64,000 bases of DNA from Actinomycetota bacterium (GTDB lineage Bacteria; Actinomycetota; Actinomycetes; Actinomycetales; Microbacteriaceae): NCBI GenBank assembly GCA_020160915.1, contig JAIUPK010000004.1, positions 248,001 through 312,000 on the forward strand. The letters are read 5' to 3'. This document shows positions 21,071 to 28,817 of the stretch, in pieces (the stretch's first letter is position 1; each line of letters starts with the position of its first letter). A model generated the notes under the pieces. That model ran no database searches. It was given only the letters and a program-made list of their open reading frames with translations, and was not told where the DNA came from. The position numbers and the translations under genes were made by a program.

Positions 21071-22015
21071 TCAGCCGCCGATGTAGAGGATGTCGGAGGT
21101 GCCTCGCTCGGTGCCGGTTCCCAGGGGGTTGTTCACCAGCGAACCGTTGAAGTACATCGTCGACGACCCGCCGCCGTCGAGGTTGTAGGCGGTCGTCGCA
21201 CCGAGGCCGAGCATGATGTCTGCGAGGCCGGTGAGGGTCACTCCCTTGCTGTAGCCGGGGCTTCGACCGTCGACCACCACGAACACCAGATGGTTGTCGT
21301 CGATCACTCCGACCGCGGTGCGCGGCTGGTCGCCCTGAATCGAGTGGTTGCCGAAGTTGGTATCGACCTCGACCGACTCAATGCCGTCGACGGGCTCGCC
21401 GTCCGCGATGATCGCGGGACCGAAGGAGAGAGTGTTCCACACGTCGGCGTCCAGCAATTCCTGGGCCGTCGTGGCGGTCTCGTCGTACACCTCGACGTGG
21501 CCGTCGAGGTAGAAGGCGAGTCCGGTTCTCGCACCGGAGTCTCGATAGATCACCCCGTTGCGGATGATGATTCCGGTGTCGCGGAACCCGTAGTAGTCGC
21601 CGTTGATGGCGAACACGGCCCCGTTGTCCTCGGCTATCGCCGACGGGTTCTCCACGATGTTCTCGCCGAAGCTGTTCTGGGCGAATGCGCTGCGCAAGGC
21701 AGTGGCATCCGTCAGCTGCACGTCGGCGACGTAGTAGGTGACCGTGTCAGTGCCGGAGCCGGTCACCACCGTCGAGATCGAGATGCTCGCGGTATCGGAC
21801 TGATAGGTGGTCGCCGTGGTCACTGCCTCGGACGTTGCGTCGACCGTGGCGACGGTGGAGTTCTCGGCTTCGTAGGCCGCCACATCCGTGATCTCGACGT
21901 GCTGGATGACGAAGCGGTCGAGCGCCCAGGCGGCCCCCGCGCCAGCCGGGAGAACGAGTGCCAGTGAGAGTGCAGCGGCGACTATGGCGCGCTTGCGGGT
22001 GAGTTTCTCAGCCAT
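21071..22015 (-). CDS. Membrane-anchored phosphodiester glycosidase (NAGPA/DUF2233 domain)
   Basis: The 314-residue protein has a basic N-terminus and one hydrophobic segment (about residues 9-31) that serves as a signal or anchor, so the rest is extracellular. The C-terminal half is the phosphodiester glycosidase domain, with AINGDYYG at about 177-184 and the NLDGGGSSTM motif near residue 285. Relatives cleave N-acetylglucosamine or similar sugars from phosphodiester linkages or act in exopolysaccharide metabolism. No lipobox Cys is present. ATG 22015 has no well-spaced ribosome site. It is coupled to the downstream GT2-GtrA gene, which suggests a shared surface-glycan role (inference). Confidence 0.75.
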   Translation of the reverse strand: MAEKLTRKRAIVAAALSLALVLPAGAGAAWALDRFVIQHVEITDVAAYEAENSTVATVDATSEAVTTATTYQSDTASISISTVVTGSGTDTVTYYVADVQLTDATALRSAFAQNSFGENIVENPSAIAEDNGAVFAINGDYYGFRDTGIIIRNGVIYRDSGARTGLAFYLDGHVEVYDETATTAQELLDADVWNTLSFGPAIIADGEPVDGIESVEVDTNFGNHSIQGDQPRTAVGVIDDNHLVFVVVDGRSPGYSKGVTLTGLADIMLGLGATTAYNLDGGGSSTMYFNGSLVNNPLGTGTERGTSDILYIGG

Positions 22016-22092
22016 GCTCCATGGGTACGCGCCGACGATATGCGTGCGGCAAGCCGCCCATGCGTGGGGCCTGTGCGCTCCCTATGGCTGAG

Positions 22093-22728
22093 CTATGAAG
22101 AGTGAGCCAGTACGCCGCGCATGTAGTCGAACTCGGTGTCGTAGACGTGAGCCGACTTGATGACGAACGTGAGGCTGCCCACATCGAGGCCGAGTGCCGA
22201 TGCCACCTCCTGCTGGATGGCGGCGAGTTGCACGAGGTTGCCGTACCCCTTCGACCCGAAGTCGATGCTGTGCGCGTAGACCACCAGTTCGAGGCTGTCA
22301 GCCGGCACCCAGAAGTCGAGCATGCTCACGCACGGAATGTACGTGGTGTCGATCAGCGGTTCGAAGGTCGTGATGGTGGCTGATCGCGACTGCGGGTCGG
22401 CGCGCAGACGCGCGATGACCCACTCCACCTGGTCACGTCCGACGCCTCCGTAGTCGCGGAGCCGGCTCGCGTAGCTGCGGGCGTCGCCCAACTCGGCCAC
22501 AAGGCTACGGTCGAGGAAGTTCGCACGCATCCAGGCCAACCGCTCGGGATCCGCATTGCGGGCGATCAGCTCGTCGTCGGGGTCGGGATGGGCGACCTCG
22601 AGAGTCACCTGAGCGACTTCGAGGATGGGGCGACCGTCATAGGTGGCAGGGCTGCCCTGCGCCATGATGTGCGCAGCGATCTCCAGCCACGCGCGACCGA
22701 TCGTCGGCGCCTCGACGAGATGACTCAC
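22093..22728 (-). CDS. Thymidylate synthase-like protein (short, atypical)
   Basis: The 211-residue protein aligns with the C-terminal two thirds of ThyA. DPQSR (residues 111-115) matches the phosphate-binding region, IPCVSMLDFWV (131-141) is the active-site signature with nucleophile Cys133, and Asp156, Asn164, His194 and Tyr196 match E. coli Asp169, Asn177, His207 and Tyr209. The position of E. coli Arg166, which contacts both substrate phosphate and the active Cys, is His153 here. Length resembles archaeal-type synthases. GTG 22728 overlaps the DUF885 stop in GTGA. No dihydrofolate reductase gene is nearby. It may be an authentic synthase, a dNMP-modifying relative or a repurposed homologue. 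Confidence 0.7.
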   Translation of the reverse strand: MSHLVEAPTIGRAWLEIAAHIMAQGSPATYDGRPILEVAQVTLEVAHPDPDDELIARNADPERLAWMRANFLDRSLVAELGDARSYASRLRDYGGVGRDQVEWVIARLRADPQSRSATITTFEPLIDTTYIPCVSMLDFWVPADSLELVVYAHSIDFGSKGYGNLVQLAAIQQEVASALGLDVGSLTFVIKSAHVYDTEFDYMRGVLAHSS

Positions 22729-24404
22729 TTCAGCAGGGCCGCCCTGAGAGTGTCGAGACCCACCCCGCCGACGTCGAGAGCCTTGCGGTGGAACTCCTTG
22801 ATGTCGAAGGACTCCCCCTCGGCAGCCTTGTAGGCATCGCGGATCTGCTCCCAGATGCGCTGCCCCACCTTGTACGACGGTGCCTGTCCGGGCCATCCGA
22901 AGTAGCGGTTGACCTCGAATCGCACGAACTGGGCGTTCATGTTGACGTTCTTCGACATGAAGTCGAGCGCGTAGTCCCAGTCCCACTGGCCAGTGCCGTC
23001 GAGCTTCGGCTTGCCGAGGTGCACTCCGATGTCGAGCACGACGCGGGCCGCGCGCATGCGCTGACCGTCGAGCATCCCCAGACGGTCTCCCGGATCGTCG
23101 AGGTAGCCGAGTTCCTCCATGAGCCGTTCGGCGTACAGCGCCCACCCCTCGGCGTGTCCGGAGGTGCCGGCGAGCTGGCGGCGGTAAGTGTTGAGCTTGG
23201 CCCGGTTGTAGACGGCCTGACCGAGCTGGAGGTGGTGGCCGGGAACTCCCTCGTGGTAGACGGTCGTCGTCTCGCGCCAGGTGTTGAACTCGGTCACACC
23301 CTCGGGCACCGACCACCACATGCGACCCGGCCGCGAGAAGTCATCGCTGGGGCTCGTGTAGTAGATGCCACCCTCCTGCGTGGGCGCGATCATGCACTCG
23401 AGTCGCTTGATCGGGTCGGGGATGTCGAAGTGGCTCGCCGACAGTTCCGAGACAGCGCGATCGCTGAGCTGCTGCATCCACTCCTGAAGCGCCTTCGTGC
23501 CGTGCAGCTTGCGCGTCGGGTCACCGTCGAGGATCTCGATCGCTTCGGCGACGGATGCCCCGGGCTTGATCTCGTTGGCGATCGCCTCCTGCTCGGCGGC
23601 CATCCGCGCCAACTCCTCGATCCCCCACTCGTAGGTCTCGTCGAGGTCGATCTTCGCCCCCAGGAACCGTCGCGACTGGAGCGCGTAGATCTCGCGCCCC
23701 ACGCCGTCCTGTTCCTGCGCCGCGGGAAGGAGTTCGTCGGTGAGGAACGCCGCGAGCTTCTCGTACGCCGCCGCAGAAACCATGGCGCCCTTCGCGAGAT
23801 CGGCCTTCAAGGACTCCGGTACCGGCTGATCGTCGGCCAGCGAGGCAGCCCCGGTGAAGTTGTGGAAGAAACCGTCGCCCGCTCCGTGCTTGCGAGCCTG
23901 ATCGATCACCTCGCGCACCTGCCGCTTCGCGGGCGTCACGCCGTTGGCGATGCCGAGGCGCAGCGTCTCGATGTAGCCGTCCACTGCCTTCGGCAGATTG
24001 GAGAGACGGCCGGCGATATCCGCCCAGTTGCCCTCGGTCTCCGTCGGCATCAGGTCGAGGATGTCCCGGATGCCCTGGGCCGGTGACGCGATCACGTTGA
24101 CGTCGCGCATCCACAGGCCCGCGGCATCCGCTTCGAGATCGAGCGTCAGTTCATTGGTCAGATCCGTCTTGGTGACCCAGTCGACGTCGTCGACTACCGC
24201 CGCGCTCTCGAGCTTGGCGAGCACTCCGCGAGCAGCCGAGATGACCTTCGCGTGGCCCTCCGGCGACAGATCCTCGTACTCGTCGAGCTTGCCCGGAATA
24301 CCGATCCACGTGGCGACCGCGGGGTCGAGTTCTGCGAGTGTGGTGACCCAGTCCTCGGCGATCTGGTCGATCTCGGTAGGAGTGCGCGCGTCATCGGTGC
24401 TCAT
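22725..24404 (-). CDS. DUF885 family putative zinc metallopeptidase
   Basis: The 559-residue protein is in the DUF885 family. HEGVPGHH (residues 384-391) resembles a gluzincin zinc site with Glu385 as general base, and GHAEGW (416-421) would supply the third ligand Glu419. There is no signal peptide, so it is probably cytoplasmic. Substrate is unknown. ATG 24404 has TATGCT 6 nt upstream and no ribosome site, so the transcript may be leaderless. Its stop overlaps the thymidylate-synthase-like gene by 4 nt, implying co-translation. Confidence 0.85.
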   Translation of the reverse strand: MSTDDARTPTEIDQIAEDWVTTLAELDPAVATWIGIPGKLDEYEDLSPEGHAKVISAARGVLAKLESAAVVDDVDWVTKTDLTNELTLDLEADAAGLWMRDVNVIASPAQGIRDILDLMPTETEGNWADIAGRLSNLPKAVDGYIETLRLGIANGVTPAKRQVREVIDQARKHGAGDGFFHNFTGAASLADDQPVPESLKADLAKGAMVSAAAYEKLAAFLTDELLPAAQEQDGVGREIYALQSRRFLGAKIDLDETYEWGIEELARMAAEQEAIANEIKPGASVAEAIEILDGDPTRKLHGTKALQEWMQQLSDRAVSELSASHFDIPDPIKRLECMIAPTQEGGIYYTSPSDDFSRPGRMWWSVPEGVTEFNTWRETTTVYHEGVPGHHLQLGQAVYNRAKLNTYRRQLAGTSGHAEGWALYAERLMEELGYLDDPGDRLGMLDGQRMRAARVVLDIGVHLGKPKLDGTGQWDWDYALDFMSKNVNMNAQFVRFEVNRYFGWPGQAPSYKVGQRIWEQIRDAYKAAEGESFDIKEFHRKALDVGGVGLDTLRAALLK

Positions 24405-24410
24405 GAATCG

Positions 24411-24416
24411 AGCATA
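24411..24416 (-). promoter_or_regulatory. Leaderless -10 element for the DUF885 gene
   Basis: TATGCT on the minus strand lies 6 nt from ATG 24404, within the 23-bp gap after ptsH. Confidence 0.5.
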
Positions 24417-24427
24417 TGCGACGGTGT

Positions 24428-24697
24428 CTACTGCTTGTCTAGGTCCATCGACAACACCTCGACGAGGGTGTCGAGCGCGGCGTCAGCGCCATCACCGTCA
24501 GCGCTGAGGGTGACCGTCTCACCGTGACTGATGCCCAGGGAGAGCACTCCGAGGATGCTGGCCGCGTTGACGCTCTTGCCTGCGGCGGAGGTCAGTGTGA
24601 TGAGAACGCCCGCCTTGGCCGCGGCCTGGGCGAAGAGGGATGCTGGACGGGCGTGCAATCCGACACTGGATGCGACGGTGACTGTTCTCTCGGTCAT
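24428..24697 (-). CDS. ptsH: HPr phosphocarrier protein
   Basis: The 89-residue protein is the HPr component of the sugar phosphotransferase system. GLHARPAS places the phosphoryl acceptor His at residue 15, and Ser47 in NAASILG corresponds to the regulatory serine of Gram-positive HPr. ATG 24697 follows AAGGAGAG. No enzyme I or II gene is close by, so the gene is separated from its partners. It lies between polA and the DUF885 gene on the same strand. Confidence 0.93.
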   Translation of the reverse strand: MTERTVTVASSVGLHARPASLFAQAAAKAGVLITLTSAAGKSVNAASILGVLSLGISHGETVTLSADGDGADAALDTLVEVLSMDLDKQ

Positions 24698-24772
24698 GAC
24701 TCTCCTTGAAGGTTGGCGCTACTGCTCAATGGTGACGGTGATTGGCGCCCCTTGCCGTACAGAGCGGCGGGC

Positions 24773-27430
24773 TCAGTGGGCCGCGGCATCCCAGTTCGGG
24801 CCGGTGCCGATCTGAACGTCGAGCGGAACCCGCAACTCCGCTGCGCCCGCCATTCGAGTGCGCACGATCGAGCTGAGGTCGTCGAGCTCCCCCGGCGCCA
24901 CCTCGAAGACCAACTCGTCGTGGACCTGGAGGAGCATGCGGGAGCTCATGCCCCGCATGTCCCGATCGATCTCGATCATCGCCCGCTTGAGGATGTCCGC
25001 CGCAGTGCCCTGGATCGGCGAGTTGAGCGCCTGCCGCGCCGCATTCTCGCGCAAGACCCGGTTCGACGACGACAGGTCGCCGAACGGACGGCGGCGACCG
25101 AAGATCGTCGTCGTGTATCCGTCAACCTTCGCCTGCTCGACGACGTTGCGCAGGTACTCGCGCACGGCACCGAAGCGAGCGAAGTAGTCCGCCATGAGCT
25201 CCTTGGCCTCGCTGGTCTCGATGCGCAGCTGCTTGCTGAGTCCGAACGCGCTGAGTCCGTAGGCGAGACCGTACGACATCGCCTTGACCTTCGTGCGCAT
25301 GGTGGGGGTCACATCTGCCGGCGCCACTCCGAAAATGCGCGCACCGACGAAGCGATGCAGGTCCTCGCCCTCGTTGAAGGCCGAGATCAGCCCCTCGTCG
25401 CCTGAGAGGTGCGCCATGATGCGCATCTCGATCTGGGAGTAGTCAGCGGTCAGGAGGGTTTCGAATCCCTCGCCGGCTTCGAAGGCCGACCTGATCTCGC
25501 GCCCGATCTCGGTCTTGACCGGCACGTTCTGCAGGTTCGGGTCATTGGAGGCGATGCGGCCGGTGCTCGAACCCGCCTGCTCGTAGGTGGTGTGCACCCG
25601 GCCGCCGGCATCCACGGCCTTGTCGATGGACGCGATGATCTGCATCAGCTTGGTGGCGTCGCGGTGCTGCAGCAGGAGGTCGAGGAAGGGGTGCGGGTTG
25701 AGCTCCTGCAGGTCGGCGAGGCTCGCGGCATCCGTCGAGAACCCGGTCTTGTTCGATCGGGTCTTGGGCATGCCCAACTGGTCGAACAGCACCTCCTGGA
25801 GTTGCTTGGGGCTGCCCAGGTTGATCTCGCGGCCGATCTCGGTGAACGCGCGCTGAGCAACGTCTGCCGCCGTCTGGCCCAGTGAGGATGTCAGTCGCCC
25901 GAGTATCTCGCGGTTGACGGTGATGCCCGTGAGCTCCATCGTGGCGAGCACGGGAACCAGGGGCATTTCGATCGTCTCGAGAACGTCGAGTGATCCGGCG
26001 TCGAGTTTCTCAGACAGGTAGGCCGATAGGCGCAGCGAGTACCAGGCCTCGGTGGCCGGGCTGGCGGGCTCTGTCTCCGGCACGAGCTGGTTTGGATCCG
26101 ACTGCTGAAGCGTCTCTCCGAGGTAGTACTCGGTCTGCGACTCGAGAGTCTCTGCCTTCGACCCCGGCTTGAGAAGCCAGCCGGCGAGAATCGTGTCGTA
26201 GGCGATGCCCCGAACTACGAGACCGGACTGGCTGGCGATCTTCAGTTGCGCCTTGGAGCCGGTCATGACCTTGGGTGCGTCGCTGGCGAGCCACGACTCG
26301 AGTGCCACATAGTCCGGACGACCGGGAGCCCAGGGCACGTACGCGGTCTCGTCTGCCGCACCGATGCCGAAGCCGGTGACCTGTCCATTCGCGCTGGCGA
26401 TCCGCAGTCCGAGCGCATTCTGGCCATTCCTGGATTGGTCGCTGAGCCACTTGCCGAGCTCCTCATCGACGAGCTTGCGGATCACCGGCACACCCGAGAC
26501 GACGGGTGCAGCATCCGCGACGAAGTCGGCACCCTGCTCAGCGGCGGCGATCTTGAGCACCCGCTCCAGCAGAGTCTTGAACTGGAGCCGGTCGAACACC
26601 TCGCGCACAGCGACCGGATCGATGGGCTTGCGCAGCAGATCGGCCGGGCCGAACGGCAGATCCACATCGGTGACGAGGTGGTTCAGCTTGCGATTGCGGA
26701 TGGCACGGTCCTTCTGCTCCCGCAGTTTCTCCCCCACGACGCCCGTGATCTCATCGGCGTGCTCGAGAACCCCATCAAGGCTGCCGTACGCGGTGATCCA
26801 CTTCACTGCCGTCTTCTCACCGACCTTGTCGATGCCGATGAGGTTGTCGGATGTCTCCCCCACGAGCGCGGCGATGTCGGGGTACTGCTCCGGCTCGATG
26901 CCGTAGCGCTCGACGACGGCGGCGCGGTCGTAGCGCTTGAGCTCGGAGACTCCGCGCGCGTTCGGGTACAGCAGTGTCACGCCGGGCTTGACCATCTGGA
27001 TGGCGTCCCGGTCGCCCGATACGACGAGAACCTCGTAACCCTCGGCTGCTCCGCGAGTCGCGAGCGTTGCGAGGATGTCGTCGGCCTCGTAGTCCTCCTT
27101 CGTGACCGTCCAGACGCCCATGGCCTTCAGTGCCTCTTCGAGAAGGGGAACCTGGCCGACGAACTCCTGCGGCGTCTCGCCGCGCGTGCCCTTGTACTCC
27201 GGGTACTCGCGGGTGCGGAAGGAGTATCGGGAGATGTCGAAGGCGACGGCCAGATGTGTCGGCTTCTCGTTCTGCAAGAGCAGGATGAGCATCGACAGGA
27301 AGCCGTGAATCGCATTGGTGTGCTGGCCGTCCCGCGTCGTGAAGCTGTCCAGCGGCAGCGCATAGAAGGCCCTGAAGGCGAGCGAGTGGCCGTCGATGAC
27401 CAGAAGGGTAGGCTTTTCGGTGTCCGACAC
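24773..27430 (-). CDS. polA: DNA polymerase I
   Basis: The 885-residue repair and lagging-strand polymerase has an N-terminal 5'-3' nuclease domain (residues 1 to about 300; DILATL near 118, GDRDAIQ at 139-145), a 3'-5' exonuclease-like domain (about 320-500) and a polymerase domain (about 510-885; DYSQIEMR from 663, VHDE at 836-839). The exonuclease domain lacks the metal-binding Asp-x-Glu pair (GLRIASA around 341-347 replaces it), so proofreading is probably absent, as known for other actinobacterial PolA proteins. The start is GTG 27430 with TAGGCT 6 nt upstream: probably leaderless. Confidence 0.97.
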   Translation of the reverse strand: MSDTEKPTLLVIDGHSLAFRAFYALPLDSFTTRDGQHTNAIHGFLSMLILLLQNEKPTHLAVAFDISRYSFRTREYPEYKGTRGETPQEFVGQVPLLEEALKAMGVWTVTKEDYEADDILATLATRGAAEGYEVLVVSGDRDAIQMVKPGVTLLYPNARGVSELKRYDRAAVVERYGIEPEQYPDIAALVGETSDNLIGIDKVGEKTAVKWITAYGSLDGVLEHADEITGVVGEKLREQKDRAIRNRKLNHLVTDVDLPFGPADLLRKPIDPVAVREVFDRLQFKTLLERVLKIAAAEQGADFVADAAPVVSGVPVIRKLVDEELGKWLSDQSRNGQNALGLRIASANGQVTGFGIGAADETAYVPWAPGRPDYVALESWLASDAPKVMTGSKAQLKIASQSGLVVRGIAYDTILAGWLLKPGSKAETLESQTEYYLGETLQQSDPNQLVPETEPASPATEAWYSLRLSAYLSEKLDAGSLDVLETIEMPLVPVLATMELTGITVNREILGRLTSSLGQTAADVAQRAFTEIGREINLGSPKQLQEVLFDQLGMPKTRSNKTGFSTDAASLADLQELNPHPFLDLLLQHRDATKLMQIIASIDKAVDAGGRVHTTYEQAGSSTGRIASNDPNLQNVPVKTEIGREIRSAFEAGEGFETLLTADYSQIEMRIMAHLSGDEGLISAFNEGEDLHRFVGARIFGVAPADVTPTMRTKVKAMSYGLAYGLSAFGLSKQLRIETSEAKELMADYFARFGAVREYLRNVVEQAKVDGYTTTIFGRRRPFGDLSSSNRVLRENAARQALNSPIQGTAADILKRAMIEIDRDMRGMSSRMLLQVHDELVFEVAPGELDDLSSIVRTRMAGAAELRVPLDVQIGTGPNWDAAAH

Positions 27431-27436
27431 GGAGCC

Positions 27437-27442
27437 AGCCTA
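27437..27442 (-). promoter_or_regulatory. Leaderless -10 element for polA
   Basis: TAGGCT on the minus strand ends 6 nt before the polA GTG. It sits in the 54-bp divergent gap with the thioesterase gene; no ribosome site is visible. Confidence 0.55.
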
Positions 27443-27484
27443 GCCGCGGCATCCGACAGACCTACGATCGATTGGCTGCCGAAC

Positions 27485-27913
27485 GTGACCATCCTTCCTC
27501 CCGGACTCGACCCCGAACTCGTCGAACGTCTCACCGGCACCAACGGTGGCGAACTGACCACCAAGATGGGCGTGGAGTACGTCTCACTGTCGGCCGAGCA
27601 CTCGGTGGCGCGGATGCCCGTGGAGGGCAACCGGCAGGTCGTCGGCATCCTGCACGGCGGCGCCCACGTGGTGCTGGGTGAGTCGCTCGGGTCCATCTCG
27701 TCGGCGATCCATGCCGGGCCGGGCCGCGTGGCTATGGGAATCGAGATCAACGCCACCCACAGTCGGGCGATCTCCGAGGGCTGGGTCACGGCGACCTGTG
27801 ACGCTCTCGTTCTCGGCCGAACGCTCGCTACCCACGAGATCGTGATCAGAGACGACGAGGGCCGGCGGCTCTCCACGGTGCGGATGACCAACATCCTCCG
27901 AGACAAGAACTGA
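27485..27913 (+). CDS. PaaI-like hotdog-fold thioesterase
   Basis: The 142-residue protein has the pattern of the PaaI/YdiI hotdog family: VGILHGGAHVVLGESLGS (about residues 57-74) contains the central helix, and the glycine-rich GPGRVAMGIEINATH strand follows. Such enzymes hydrolyse aryl- or acyl-CoA thioesters; the substrate is unknown. I use GTG 27485. There is no ribosome site, and TACGAT (27463-27468) lies 16 nt upstream, or 7 nt upstream of an in-frame CTG at 27476, so the start is not certain. The stop interlocks in TGATG with a remnant gene. Confidence 0.85.
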   Translation: MTILPPGLDPELVERLTGTNGGELTTKMGVEYVSLSAEHSVARMPVEGNRQVVGILHGGAHVVLGESLGSISSAIHAGPGRVAMGIEINATHSRAISEGWVTATCDALVLGRTLATHEIVIRDDEGRRLSTVRMTNILRDKN

Positions 27914-28024
27914 TGTCGATCCCTGCCGACTGGATCGAGCACCGGCGGGGCGACGGTGAACAGCTCGGATGGATGCGACCGCTCGGCGGACATGCCCGCC
28001 ACGCTGCGGCCCTACGTGGGCTAA
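27913..28024 (+). pseudogene. Collapsed remnant of a small gene coupled to the thioesterase
   Basis: An ATG at 27913 overlaps the thioesterase stop in TGATG, a classic coupled arrangement. It encodes MSIPADWIEHRRGDGE and then LGWMRPLG, which looks like a real N-terminus, but the frame then runs into sequence antisense to the next gene. In the +1 frame, 27992-28024 reads MPATLRPYVG and stops, which looks like a natural C-terminus 13 nt before the regulator's end. The simplest reading is a large internal, frameshifting deletion that left both ends. The family name is unknown to me; I have only a vague memory of similar actinobacterial hypothetical proteins. Confidence 0.4.
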
Positions 28025-28037
28025 GGCGGCTCGGACC

Positions 28038-28643
28038 CTACTTCTTCGCGCTGAGCTGCTCGATGATGGCCTGGGCCACGTCGTGCATCGTCAGGCGGCG
28101 ATCCATCGACGCCTTCTGGATCCAGCGGAACGCCTCTGGCTCGGTGAGCCCCATCTTCTCGTTGAGCAGTCCCTTGGCGCGATCGACCAGCTTGCGGGTC
28201 TCGAACCGCTCCACCAGGTCGGCGACCTCGGCCTCCAGAGTGATGATCTGCGTGTACCGGCTGAGAGCGATCTCGATGGCGGGAAGCAGGTCGTTTGGCG
28301 TGAACGGCTTGACCACATAGGCGAGGGCTCCGGCCTCGCTCGCCCGCTCAACGAGCTCCTTCTGACTGAAGGCGGTCAGCAGCACGACGGGCGCGATGTG
28401 GTTCTTGCTGAGACGCTCGGCGGCGGAGATTCCGTCCAGCTGCGGCATCTTCACGTCCATGATGACGAGGTCAGGACGCAGCTCGGTGGCCAGCGCCACA
28501 GCGGTCTCACCGTCGGCGGCCTCGCCCACCACCTCGAAGCCGTTGTCGCGGAGGATCTCCACGATGTCCATGCGGATGAGGGACTCGTCCTCAGCAACGA
28601 CGACTCGTCGTGGGACCGTCGTAGCGGCGTCCTGGTCTGTCAC
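28038..28643 (-). CDS. pdtaR: ANTAR-domain response regulator (PdtaR-like)
   Basis: The 201-residue protein has a receiver domain (about residues 13-125) with acidic pocket Asp19/Glu20, phospho-acceptor Asp63 and Lys112, then an ANTAR RNA-binding domain (about 136-197) with a coiled linker. ANTAR proteins prevent transcription termination at paired hairpins in target mRNAs. The relative Rv1626 of M. tuberculosis lies in the same neighbourhood (near polA and pyk). No cognate kinase is present here. The start is GTG 28643 with TAGGCT 7 nt upstream and no ribosome site, so the mRNA is probably leaderless. Confidence 0.9.
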   Translation of the reverse strand: MTDQDAATTVPRRVVVAEDESLIRMDIVEILRDNGFEVVGEAADGETAVALATELRPDLVIMDVKMPQLDGISAAERLSKNHIAPVVLLTAFSQKELVERASEAGALAYVVKPFTPNDLLPAIEIALSRYTQIITLEAEVADLVERFETRKLVDRAKGLLNEKMGLTEPEAFRWIQKASMDRRLTMHDVAQAIIEQLSAKK

Positions 28644-28650
28644 GTGAACG

Positions 28651-28665
28651 AGCCTACGGTATTCT
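28651..28665. promoter_or_regulatory. Divergent promoter region for the ANTAR regulator (-) and tRNA-Leu (+)
   Basis: On the minus strand TAGGCT (28651-28656) sits 7 nt from the regulator GTG. On the plus strand TATTCT (28660-28665), with CTGTCA 17 bp upstream (28637-28642), fits a promoter whose transcript starts about 10 nt before the tRNA. Confidence 0.5.
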
Positions 28666-28682
28666 CAAGATCGTTGTTGTGA

Positions 28683-28765
28683 GCCGGATTGGCGGAATGG
28701 CAGACGCAGGGCACTCAAAATGCTCCGCCCGGAAGGGTGTGCGGGTTCAAGTCCCGCATCCGGCA
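28683..28765 (+). tRNA. tRNA-Leu (anticodon CAA)
   Basis: The acceptor stem GCCGGAT (28683-28689) pairs with ATCCGGC (28758-28764), with discriminator A at 28765. The T-arm contains GGTTCAAGTCC. The anticodon loop CTCAAAA gives CAA, reading UUG. The variable arm is long, as expected for class II leucine tRNAs. CCA is not encoded. A strong hairpin follows within 5 nt. Confidence 0.96.
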
Positions 28766-28769
28766 CGAG

Positions 28770-28803
28770 CAAGAGGGGCGTCCCGTACGGGACGCCCCTC
28801 TTG
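28770..28803. terminator. Bidirectional terminator between tRNA-Leu and pyk
   Basis: A perfect 34-nt palindrome with dyad centre between 28786 and 28787 can form a stem of up to about 15 bp with a minimal GTAC tip. Pyrimidine-rich CTCTTG follows on both strands. It ends 15 nt from the pyk stop and starts 5 nt after the tRNA. Confidence 0.8.
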
Positions 28804-28817
28804 TCATCGGTGCCGAC

